A program made the position numbers and the translations under genes. Below the pieces are notes generated by a model that had not been told where the DNA came from, made no database searches, and saw nothing but the letters and a program-made list of their open reading frames with translations. Positions 55,601 to 64,000 of a stretch of DNA of 64,000 nt are shown here, piece by piece (the stretch's first letter is position 1; each line of letters opens with the position of its first letter). The stretch is from the NCBI GenBank assembly GCA_038093975.1, contig JBBPTG010000001.1:1299491-1363490 (forward strand). The letters run 5' to 3'. The stretch is from Chalciporus piperatus. Taxonomy: Eukaryota; Basidiomycota; Agaricomycetes; Boletales; Boletaceae.

Positions 55601-56687
55601 CTGGAATCGCAAATTGCGCTCAGTGCTCGAGTCACTAGGCTGGACTCAGACATATTCAGATGCTTCTATCTATGTCTTTGCTCGAGGTGATGTCCACATC
55701 GTCCTACCTGTCTTCGTCGATGATATGACCTTCGCTTCAAAGTCCTTAGTGGCCATTGAGCAGGCCATTGAAGCGCTGAAGAAGCACTTCAAGCTGCGTG
55801 ATCTGGCTCCCACCACTCAGCTTCTTGGTATCAAGATAGACAGGGACCGATCCAAGCGCTCCATCTCCTTATCTCAGCGCCAGTATTGTGTGGATATGCT
55901 CGAGCGCTTTGGCATGGCTGACTGTAAGCCTGTGACGACGCCCATGGATCCAGGAGCACGCCTTTCTCGTCCCCAGCGCCCTGCGACGCCAGAGGAGCAC
56001 CAGTTCATGCAGTCAGTGGATTACCGTGGTGGTATTGGTTCACTCCAGTATCTAGCCACCTCCACTCGACCTGACATTGCTTACTCAGTGGGTTTGCTTG
56101 CACGCTTCAATGCTAATCCTGGCATTACCCACTGGCAAGCGGTCAAGCACTTGTTCCGCTATGTCCAAGGGACTCTGGACTATGCGTTGACTTATGCCCC
56201 TGATCCTCACAGCTCAGAAGTGTTTTCCTCTTTCTCTGATGCTGATCATGGTGGCTGCAAGGACACTGGTCGCTCCACTGGTGCGTATGTTGTCAAAATT
56301 GACACTGGTGTCGTCTCCTGGATGTCCAAGCTTCAGCCTGTCGTCGCCCTGTCTACCACAGAAGCTGAGTTCATCGCTGCAGCTGAAGCAGGTAAGGAGA
56401 TCTTCTGGTTGCGCAAGTTGCTACATGAACTTGGTTTCACTTCTGTGCTTCGCATAGACAACCAGTCCGCAATCCAGGCAGCCAAGCACCCAGAGCATCA
56501 TGGGTGCATGAAGGCTCTGGATAACCGCTGGTTCTGGTTGCGCGATGTTGTGGACAGGGGAGTTATCTCCCCAACCTTCGTCCCTACAGAGGACATGCCT
56601 GCTGATCTTTTGACCAAGGCTTTGCCTAGGCTGAAAGTGAAGCAGTTCTGCCAAGTCTTAGGATTGGCACCATTAGGGGGGAGTTAG
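52651..56687 (+). pseudogene. Ty1/copia gag-pol, interrupted
   Basis: Gag (MSSESAHRIQALSGTNYTTW, UBN2-type region to about 53190) runs into a partial tandem duplication: 53204-53340 repeats 53399-53535 and replaces the zinc-knuckle end of gag. Pol then starts with the protease DWNADSGATSHMT, the pre-integrase domain (LWHRRLAHHHLGG, CEPCLAGKMH), and integrase (SDVHQ, FIDDYSRY, LRDDKGGEY, QNGVAERATR). TGA 54396-54398 (probably CGA) breaks the frame, which continues to 56687 with the remaining integrase, RT (PVFVDDMTFAS carrying the active-site Asp pair) and RNase H (FSDADHGGCKDTGRSTGAY, ALSTTEAEFIAAAEA). Integrase precedes RT, as in copia. The catalytic residues are otherwise kept. Confidence 0.9.
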
Positions 56688-56716
56688 GATTGCAGAGTTG
56701 CGCAATCAGGGGGGAG

Positions 56717-56971
56717 TGTTGCTTTTGGTGATTCCCCACCTTCCCTTTTCCTACTTACTTACTTTCCTTGTACTCATACAGCGCTACCTAGCGCTCCATT
56801 CGACTTCTAACCTATCGAGATCGATTCCTCAGGTCTTTTTACCTAGGGTACCTTGTTTACCTTTGTTTACCTTGAAGCGCACACTCCTCCAGAGTCCATT
56901 TGTAGCTAACCTTCAGTTACTCACATTGGACTCTAGTCCAAGCCTCCAGTGACCTAGCAACTGGCTAGTCG
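56717..56971 (+). mobile_element. Copia 3' LTR
   Basis: Starts TGTTGCTTTTGG directly after a purine tract (caggggggag) and ends ctggctagtcg, where the solo copy at 48947-49299 has the expected CA. About 255 bases. Beyond it the sequence continues directly into a tyrosine-recombinase gene. Confidence 0.8.
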
Positions 56972-56989
56972 GCCAAGTACAAGGCCTCT

Positions 56990-57857
56990 CTTGATATTTT
57001 CTTTTTCTGCGACGCGGAAAGGATCCTGTTGCCCCTTCGTCTACCTGCTGGCGACGATCTTTTGTGCGCCCTTGCTGCCTCTTGCGTCGGCGTGGTGGGC
57101 GCGGGCACAGTTCAGGGTTACCTTGCAGCTATCAAGGCCTGGCACATTCTCAACAATGACCCCTGGCTGGGCTCATCCCGTCTGCGATATGTTATCCATG
57201 GGGTCGCAAATCTGGCCCCTCCCTCTTTCTCTGTACCTCAACGCGCTCTGATTACTCGTGCAATGCTCATCCTACTGGCCAGCGGTTGCAACCTCACTTC
57301 CCACCTGGATGTGTGCTGCTTTGCAGCTCCTTGCATAGCCCTCTGGGCACAATTGCGTCTCGGGGGTCCTCTTCTCCTAGGAGAAGTCCTTTGACAGCTC
57401 AAAAACAGTCTACCACCACCACCTTTTCCTGCCTTTCAACATCAATGGCTCCCACAAGTGCCATCTTCCTTTCTCCAAAGTCGCAAAATCCAGGGGAGAA
57501 GATGTCGTCATCTGCCAACAGGGAGACACTTCTGACCCGATAAACGCTTTGCAGTTGCACCTCTCACTCAATGATCCTCCCGATAGTTGTCCCCTCTTTT
57601 CCTTTCAGTCTCGCTTGGGCTGGAGGTGCCTCACCAAGAAGAAGCTTCTCACTCGCTGGAACACTGTCTGGTCCGCCGCCAGTCTCCGGCCATTCCTTCC
57701 GCATCGGTGGCACAACAGAGCTCCTGCTCCCAGGCGTTCTGCCAGATGTGGTCAAAGCTCTCAATCACTGGTCCTCTGATGCTTTCCTACACTACTGGCC
57801 CTCCCTCGAGCTTCTGGCCCCTGTGCATGCTGAGCTACTTTCCTCTCGCTCTTAGTC
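56990..57857 (+). pseudogene. Tyrosine recombinase (DNA breaking-rejoining enzyme) pseudogene
   Basis: A basidiomycete-type tyrosine recombinase. The N-terminal core-binding region reads LLCALAASCVGVVGAG, VQGYLAAIKAWHILNNDPWL and LRYVIHGVANLAP, followed by LLASGCNLTSHLDVC and the region of the first catalytic arginine (ALWAQLRLG). After frame changes near 57390-57550 and 57640 the C-terminal catalytic block appears: GHSFRIGGTTELLLPGV (the HxxR pair) and SSDAFLHYWPSLELL with the nucleophile tyrosine, stop at 57853-57855. Such genes occur in Crypton-like elements. The 5' end is cut by the copia LTR. A 287-bp tandem duplication repeats the catalytic end. Confidence 0.75.
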
Positions 57858-58211
57858 GGTCATCTCAGCCTTCGCTGGTTGGGCCGGGGTGCTTCGCCCT
57901 CGCTCCCACGGCTGCGCCTGCCTTGAAGAAGCTTCTCACTCGCTGGAACACTGTCTGGTCCGCCGCCAGTCTCCGGCCATTCCTTCCGCATCGGTGGCAC
58001 AACAGAGCTCCTGCTCCCAGGCGTTCTGCCAGATGTGGTCAAAGCTCTCAATCACTGGTCCTCTGATGCTTTCCTACACTACTGGCCCTCCCTCGAGCTT
58101 CTGGCCCCTGTGCATGCTGAGCTACTTTCCTCTCGCTCTTAGTCGGTCATCTCAGCCTTCGCTGGTTGGGCCGGGGTGCTTCGCCCTCGCTCCCACGGCT
58201 GCGCCTGCCTT
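57638..58211 (+). repeat. Perfect 287-bp tandem duplication of the recombinase 3' end
   Basis: 57638-57924 is repeated without visible differences at 57925-58211. Each unit holds the HxxR...Y block, the stop codon and about 70 bases of downstream sequence. Identity suggests a recent event. Confidence 0.95.
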
Positions 58212-58252
58212 GTGGGCTGGTTCACTCTTTGTCTCAGTTCAGCACATCCCAA

Positions 58253-58695
58253 TGTTATAGTATTTCAAAACTTTTCAAACTTTTGCCTTCAACGGTATTC
58301 AAACACTGGACTTTGTCTACAACTTAGGGGTCAAGCCGGATTCATCTTTATCCGCTCCGGTAGTCCCTGTAGCATTACATAATCTATTACATAATCAGGA
58401 CACGTGCCAAAGGTCCAGACTCAGATGAGTCGGCAATGATGTCATGGCCTAGACCCTAATCCGTGCCTGGTACCTTTTCTTATCATCGTCCCATTTACCT
58501 TATCTATCTTTCCCTTTGTGTTTTCCTTATTTGGCTGTTGGTCTGTGTGCACATCTCAATAGTATATAAGTAGTCCTGTACTTATCACAGACCCCAGTCT
58601 AATGCATTTGTTGCTTCACCGCAATTAAGTTTTAGTACTCAGCATACTCCTTCACGAGGTCTTGTGTGGCCTAAGTGTTATGATAAATCACAACA
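58253..58695 (+). mobile_element. Solo LTR (Gypsy-1 family), no clear target duplication
   Basis: A 443-base LTR starting TGTTATAGTATTT and ending near 58695, closely related to 28239-28691. The flanks CCCAA and CATGG do not match, so an end may be truncated or recombined. Confidence 0.8.
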
Positions 58696-59399
58696 CATGG
58701 CAGGGATGCCCTGAAGAACACCCCATTGATGTCAACATGCGCCTCAACCCATAAGCTCACCCGCCTCAATGCAGGTTATGACCCTTCCTGGATCCTCTAT
58801 GACTTCATTTTTACCATTTTATTAGCCTGGTGCCAAACAGGAGTTGGCTGTCTTCCCCATCTCCGCCAGTGGGACTTTCAGCTATGTCTTGTTTACCGAT
58901 CTGTACTTACAATGACTACTCTACCCCACTCTTCCTTGACTGCTTGCCCACCACGGTGGGACAGGCACTTTGATTTACTATCACATATGTAGTTATTTTC
59001 TTTTGCACTTTCTGCAGCATACCTATCCATTCATTGCAAGTATTGTCTTACATAGAGTTTCTCATACCCCAATTAGACGCAGCTGGACTCAAAAAAGACA
59101 ACAGAAAAAAAAACATCCAAGGCTCGGAGCCCAATGTAAGTCCCCAGACACGACTCACAAGCCATGTACTAACATGCACACTAGCATTATCAATTCGGTG
59201 ATCTGTGTATGCACATGCCATTGATTACCCAGTATCACCAAGGACAACAACTTAATCCATCGTTCGAGCAATTAGTTATGGCCCCCTGACTATCAGCTCT
59301 GGGAGGCAGGGTCAGCAGACTTTGTGATCCAATGTTGTGTTTGCTATCTGGCACCACCTGCATGGCACCATACCCAGATGATCAAAACCACAGAGATGT
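58696..59399. other. Stretch before the DUF6532-like remnant
   Basis: No supported gene. Short ORFs with a hydrophobic segment near 58780-58900 lack context. No repeat was found. Confidence 0.4.
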
Positions 59400-60201
59400 C
59401 CAGCATTCCACGTGAACGCATCATGCATTTGCTTCCACCAACCCTGCCTCCGCCTGCACCGATTCCATTTCCAGCGAGCCCCGTGGGCCCCAATCCCGAC
59501 CGCAACAACATATCACAAGGGATCCAGCGCACATCTGAACAAACCACAGTATCACGACTTGGCAGAGGAAATTTTGACTTGATCACAATAGCAGCCAGGA
59601 ATGCCCTCAAGTGAATCGTGCTTTCGCAGAACCCGTTTGTGTCCGAAACACGTGATAACATGATCTGGCAGGCACTTCTCAGTGCCGCAAGGGAGAAATA
59701 CACTGACAATGGTAAGGGCTAACCATAAATTTACTCACTACTACATCATTCACGTTTACCCCAGACAAAGCTAACAAATGGGCAAACAAGAATATGGACA
59801 GCTTTCACCAATCATTTACCTCGCTCATCATTCCTTTCAAAAACGTAGCGGAAAATCTCGTGCCACACACGTTTGGGCTCCATCTCCTGATCACGGAATC
59901 TGCTGCAGCAGACACAGAGCATAAATGCCAAACAGTTTTCAGCCTCACGCAAAACTCAAAATTCTTCCTCAACGATGTCAGGTTACCCAGCCACCCCATT
60001 CTTCTGACAGTCATCCTCAAAACCCTGTTTTGCTCCCATGGGGGCAAGCTTCACAAATTCGCCAACTTCACTGAGATGGGTCCTGTTTTTGCGCTTGCTG
60101 GGACCGCAATTCGAAATGTTCTTTCACAATACGAATCAGGTACTTACAAGACTATTGACTTCAAGGCGAACATGAATGACACTTATGATAAATGTATGTG
60201 A
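59400..60201 (+). pseudogene. DUF6532-like gene with a premature stop
   Basis: The N-terminal part (MSSIPRERIMHLLPPT, GRGNFDLITIAARNALK) stops at TGA 59612-59614, but the same frame continues as IVLSQNPFVSETRDNMIWQA to YTDN, then an intron (about 59711-59763) and an exon with NMDSFHQSFTSLIIPFKNVA, LHKFANFTEMGPVFAL and NVLSQYESGTYKTIDF, ending at TGA 60199-60201. The order matches DUF6532-type proteins of Agaricomycetes, whose function is unknown. The TGA is probably a mutated CGA. Otherwise the gene could be complete at the 3' end. Confidence 0.5.
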
Positions 60202-60597
60202 GAGGTGGCAGCAATACAGGGAGATGCCAGGTTGAATTCTAGGTTCTGAAGCTTACAGGAACATATAGTAATTCATGGTGAGCAACTTGTCCAGCCACCC
60301 ACAGGGTAGTAGCAGTGTAGCTTACTGATTATTCACTGTTACATCTTATCCCCCATAATCTACTCATTGCCCTATCCAACCTGGCACCTTTCCGTATAGA
60401 CCTGAGCTTGGTTTGATCACCACTTACACCAAAAAAGGGAATTTTGATGTTTACAGCACAGATTCATCAACAATCTAGCTATACTGTGCTGGACCACTTT
60501 TTTTGCTGACTCTGAGACTCGGTTAAGTGGCTTGTCGAGCCGGCTAAGTCCTGCAGATGCATGACAGACCACACGATCTGGGTCAATCATAGGCTAA
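60202..60597. other. Stretch before the Gypsy-2 copy B LTR
   Basis: No gene, RNA or repeat recognised. Confidence 0.4.
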
Positions 60598-60883
60598 CTT
60601 AAGGTTACAGGAGAGAACTCGAGGGTTTATATAAGTGAAGAAACGAGTTAAGGGCAGGCATAGAACGAGTCAGAATATGTAAGAACAAGTCATGACGAAT
60701 AGGAATGAGTCATGCTCGGTAAGCATACGAGTCAGCGATGACGAAGCGTGGAAGGTGAAAGAACATTAAAGAATGTTCGCTGACTAAAGCAAGGTAAGAA
60801 ATGGGAGGCCTAGGCAGGACTCGAACCAGCGACTAGGACTTAGTACAAGGTAATGGGGAAGGAAAGAATGAGTGATCATAACA
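60598..60883 (-). mobile_element. Gypsy-2 copy B, truncated 3' LTR
   Basis: Matches the last 290 bases of the Gypsy-2 LTR (from ggttacaggag through gatcataaca); the distal 180 bases are missing. The inner side has the same purine-rich tract as copy A. Confidence 0.85.
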
Positions 60884-60928
60884 TTACCCCCGTATTAGAA
60901 TCAAGTCATTGACGAAGATAAAAGCTAG

Positions 60929-61792
60929 TCAAATGCTTAACCCGTAGTGACCTGGAGAACCGGTCATGTTTGCATATCCGACATCGTCGGTTGGATCATC
61001 TCCGTCATAGAGAGTGGCATTGTCGTCGTCGCGTGAATAAGTCTCACCCGAGATACGGGTATAGAGTGGAGGGGGACGCCGAGCAGCTCGATTGGTATTG
61101 GTTGATCGGCGGGAACGGGAAGAAGATGCAACAGGTGGTGTGGTTGTATGTCTCTGTCCACGCCTAAGTGGGCAACGACCTTGAATGTGACCGGGTGCCC
61201 AGCGGAAGCACGTGGGACACTGGTATACGGGACAGTGGACACGTATATGGCCCAGTCGGTGACATACGAAGCAGGCATCGTGGTACTGGGGATGTGAGGT
61301 AGATAGAGGTATGGTGCCAGTCCGTTGTCGTTGCGAGGTAATGTGGTTACGATCTGCACGAAAGAAGACTGCTTCCTCTTCCTCGTTCAAAGGGGAGCTA
61401 GACGCGGAAGGAGTCGACGAGGGGAGAGATGAGGTAGAAACTCCGATGACAGGGGTTGGAGATTGAGCCGCAGAGGCGGATTCTCTGAGGTAGCGGTCTA
61501 GGTCATCCAGAAACTCCGGCATCCGTAGCTCATAGAGAGCAATGCTGAGGTTGGTAATTAGATCATCGTGGATATTGCGGAGGGAGGCAGCTTCTGAATG
61601 AGCTTGGTGAACCGTCGTCAGGGAAGGAGGAAGATTGGCAAGACAGGATGCTTGCAGGTAGGCGCGGTAGAGGGCAAAGAGGGGTGACCCCAGATCAAGG
61701 TGGGCGCCGATGGGTACAGAGAGACGTGAGTCAAGTAAGAATTGGGACATACGGTCCATGACGGCATTGTCCATCAACTTAGGAGCGGACAT
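60929..61792 (-). CDS. Gypsy-2 copy B ORF3: double zinc-knuckle protein
   Basis: 287 residues, ATG 61790-61792, four bases after the pol stop, as in copy A. The sequence MSAPKLMDNAVMDRM shows that about 125 residues present in copy A after MSAP are deleted here, in frame. The rest is uninterrupted: helical region (SLRNIHDDLITNLSIALYEL, EFLDDLDRYLRESASA), a serine-rich linker, knuckles CFVCHRLGHIRVHC and CPTCFRWAPGHIQGRC, and an arginine-rich stretch (RSRRSTNTNRAARR). Retention in two diverged copies argues that it is a real element gene. Confidence 0.8.
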   Translation of the reverse strand: MSAPKLMDNAVMDRMSQFLLDSRLSVPIGAHLDLGSPLFALYRAYLQASCLANLPPSLTTVHQAHSEAASLRNIHDDLITNLSIALYELRMPEFLDDLDRYLRESASAAQSPTPVIGVSTSSLPSSTPSASSSPLNEEEEAVFFRADRNHITSQRQRTGTIPLSTSHPQYHDACFVCHRLGHIRVHCPVYQCPTCFRWAPGHIQGRCPLRRGQRHTTTPPVASSSRSRRSTNTNRAARRPPPLYTRISGETYSRDDDNATLYDGDDPTDDVGYANMTGSPGHYGLSI

Positions 61793-61796
61793 AGTT

Positions 61797-64000
61797 TCAG
61801 CGGCGAGTTTTGCGTCTGACAGAAGATGGGGATCTTGAGGAAGAAGGGAAGGCGGATGGGTGAGCTTTCTTATAGTTTTCTAGGATGTCCTTGGCGTGTG
61901 TGAGGTCTGCTTCTTTAAGCCAGTGGTCTTCATCAGCCGTATATCCTTTCCAGCGGACTAGGTAAGAGTGGCGTCCGGAGAAACTCCGGTGTCGGAGAAT
62001 CTTTTCGATTTCATATTCTTCTTCGCCTTCTATCAAGTCAGGTGGTGGAGCCGGGAAGTTCGGTCCATGTACGGGGTTTTCGCGATAGGGCGATAGCAGA
62101 GAAGCATGAAACACGGGGTGGATTTTCCACGTTTGTGGGAGGCGGAGTGTATAAGATAGCGGGGATAAGACCTGTGTGACGGTAAAGGGTCCTTCTCGTT
62201 TCGGAGTGAACTTTGGGGAGGTAAGGGACCGTTTGAGGTTTCTAGCTTCTAGCCAGACTTTGTCTCCTTTGGCAAATGGTTTGAACTTTTGTCGAGTTCG
62301 TGCGGACATCACTTGTCTGGCAAGCTCGTGCGAGGCGAGTGCTTCATCTCTGGCAGCAGTGAGGGAGTGAAGGCGAAGTTCGACAGCGGGTAGAGCGGAG
62401 TCGGCGATCACCGAAGGAAGGGGACGGGGTTCATATCCCATCATGAGATAGAATGGGGATTTGCCGGTGACAGAGTGGGGTCGATGATTGTGTGCAAATT
62501 CAGCGTGGGAGATAGAATCAGCCCAGGATATGGGGTTGTCTCCGCAGTAGATTCGGAGATAGGTTTCTACTTCCTGATTGACACGTTCGGTTTCCCCATC
62601 AGATTGGGGATGGTAGGCAGTGGAGAGAGAAAGGTCGTATCCAAGGATTCGTCCTAGTTCACGAGCGAACTCGGATGCGAATTGTGGACCTCGGTCGCTG
62701 ATGATTTTGTCGTAAAGACCGAATCTCAGGTAGACTTTGTGGAAAAAGAGGGAGGCGATTCCTTCGGCGGTGACAGTTTTCTTAGTAGGGCAGAGAATTA
62801 CCCCCTTTGTAAGCCCGTGGTCGACCACGACCAATAGAGAATCGAAGCCATTGGAAATGGGCAGGTCGGTGATCAGGTCGCAAGATACTTGTTGGAACGG
62901 TTTGGAGCTTTTCGACGGTATGGGCATTAAGGGCGGAGTAGTTGGATGTGTGTTCGCCTTATTCTGTTGGCAGGTTGCACATCCTTCAACGTACTTGCGC
63001 ACAAACTGTGCAAGACCAGGCCACCAGAATTCAGCAGCAACCAGCTGTCTAGTCTTGAGATAACCCGGATGGCCGGCAGTGGGGTGATCATGGCAGCGCT
63101 GAACGACAGTGCGACGTAAGTTCTCGTCCGGTGGGATGTAAACCCGACCTTGGTAGGTCAGGACGCCGTTAGTCATCTGCCAGTCAGCCAACCGGGATCG
63201 GAATGGCGCTGGGATATCGCCGTCAATGGCTTGTAATGCGGTGAGGAGGAATGGGTCATCTTTGGAAAGACTGGAAATGTGGTTGTTCATGGCGGCGTCA
63301 ATGACACGGACAAATAGGGAGGGTGGTAGTAGAGTGGTACCCGTATTGTCATCGGCGTTGGTGGGAAAGTGATCAGCACGCCTAGATAAGGCATCGGGAC
63401 CGGCGAGGTATGAGCTGGGAACATGAATCATTTTCAGGTCAAAGTCAGCAAGATCGAGGAGCCAGCGAGCTTGCCGACGGTTTAGATTCTGGGGTTGGCG
63501 GAAGTAGGTCAGGTTTTTGTGATCAGTGAAGACTTGGACAGGGAAGGGAGAGCCATGGAGATAATGTCACCAGGTTTTCAGTGCACGGATCACAGTGAGG
63601 AGTTCACGATCATAGATATCGTAGTTCCGTTCAGCGTCGCTGAAGGATTGGGAGAGGTAGGAACAGGGGTGCCAATCGCCGTTGGCGTCAGTTTGGAGGA
63701 GTATACCTCCAGAGGCAAATTTGGAGGCATCATTTGCGATGGCAAAGGGTTTGGAAAGGTCTGGGAAGCGTAGGACGGGTTTCGCCAGGAACATCTGTTT
63801 TAGACGGGCGAAGGCATCTTGGCAGGCATTGTTCCAGTCCCATCGATGATCCTTTTTGGTCAGGTCAATCAAAGGGCGGGCGACTAAGGAGTAATTTGGG
63901 ATAAAGCGTCGATAGAAGTTGGCAAAGCCAAGGAATGAGCGAACTTCTTTGACAGTAGTGGGAATGGGCCATTGAGAGATGCCGTCGAGTTTGACGGGAT
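61797..64000 (-). pseudogene. Gypsy-2 copy B pol, continuing past the window edge
   Basis: Very close to copy A pol: RNase H (YDRELLTVIRALKTW), integrase (HPTAGHPGYLKTRQ, ISDRGPQFASEF, SDGETERVNQEVE) and chromodomain (SYLVRWKGYTADEDHWLKEA). TGA 63567-63569 replaces the arginine codon CGA of copy A in TWRHYL. The RT part is open to base 64000, where the window ends, so gag, protease and 5' LTR lie outside. Confidence 0.85.

Overview
The window looks like part of an Agaricomycete (mushroom-forming basidiomycete) genome. The evidence is short GT-AG introns of about 50-60 nt in every cellular gene, class I hydrophobins, fungus-specific membrane families (DUF6534, wax-synthase-type MBOAT), chromodomain Ty3/gypsy and Ty1/copia retrotransposons, and a TET/JBP-type dioxygenase of the kind expanded in these fungi. 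I see no rRNA or tRNA genes and no CRISPR array.

Layout. 0-2.8 kb: a degenerate ACTGG minisatellite, a spliced orphan gene, and an 801-bp inverted-repeat element with a TAA target duplication. 2.8-5.5 kb: a duplicated block holding a broken alpha/beta-hydrolase gene and an intact class I hydrophobin, followed by two small hairpin MITEs. 5.9-15.4 kb: a gene-dense island, all on the + strand, with a wax-synthase-like MBOAT, a long importin (Kap122/importin-13-like) carrying a frameshifting 37-bp tandem duplication, and mitochondrial aconitase. 15.6-18.4 kb: an LRR-like remnant, a divergent hydrophobin pseudogene, and a complete 1.27-kb DNA transposon with 15-bp terminal repeats and a perfect 8-bp target duplication. 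18.7-21.2 kb: a DUF6534 membrane-protein gene. 21.5-24.5 kb: the second copy of the hydrolase/hydrophobin block.

25.2-34.65 kb: nested retrotransposons: a truncated chromovirus, a nearly complete chromovirus (Gypsy-2) with an extra zinc-knuckle ORF directly after pol, and a solo LTR inserted in that ORF. 34.65-44.2 kb: an unusual island with a TET/JBP-like 2-oxoglutarate dioxygenase, a 687-bp AACTGG/CCAGTT-rich inverted-repeat element, several tandem arrays, a gene joining a PHD-like zinc finger to a putative caspase/CHAT-like fold, and a long coiled-coil gene. 44.2-57 kb: gypsy and copia remnants around an intact zinc-cluster/coiled-coil gene. 57-64 kb: a broken tyrosine recombinase with a 287-bp tandem duplication, a solo LTR, a DUF6532-like pseudogene, and a second Gypsy-2 copy running off the window.

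Two patterns cut across the window. Three hydrophobin loci lie within 20 kb and share flanks and promoter, so they arose by segmental duplication. Most of the nonsense codons that interrupt the mobile-element genes look like C-to-T changes (CGA to TGA, CAG to TAG), which suggests cytosine methylation/deamination or a RIP-like process acting on repeats beside a candidate 5-methylcytosine dioxygenase. The cellular genes are independent housekeeping or surface-protein genes; I see no biosynthetic cluster.
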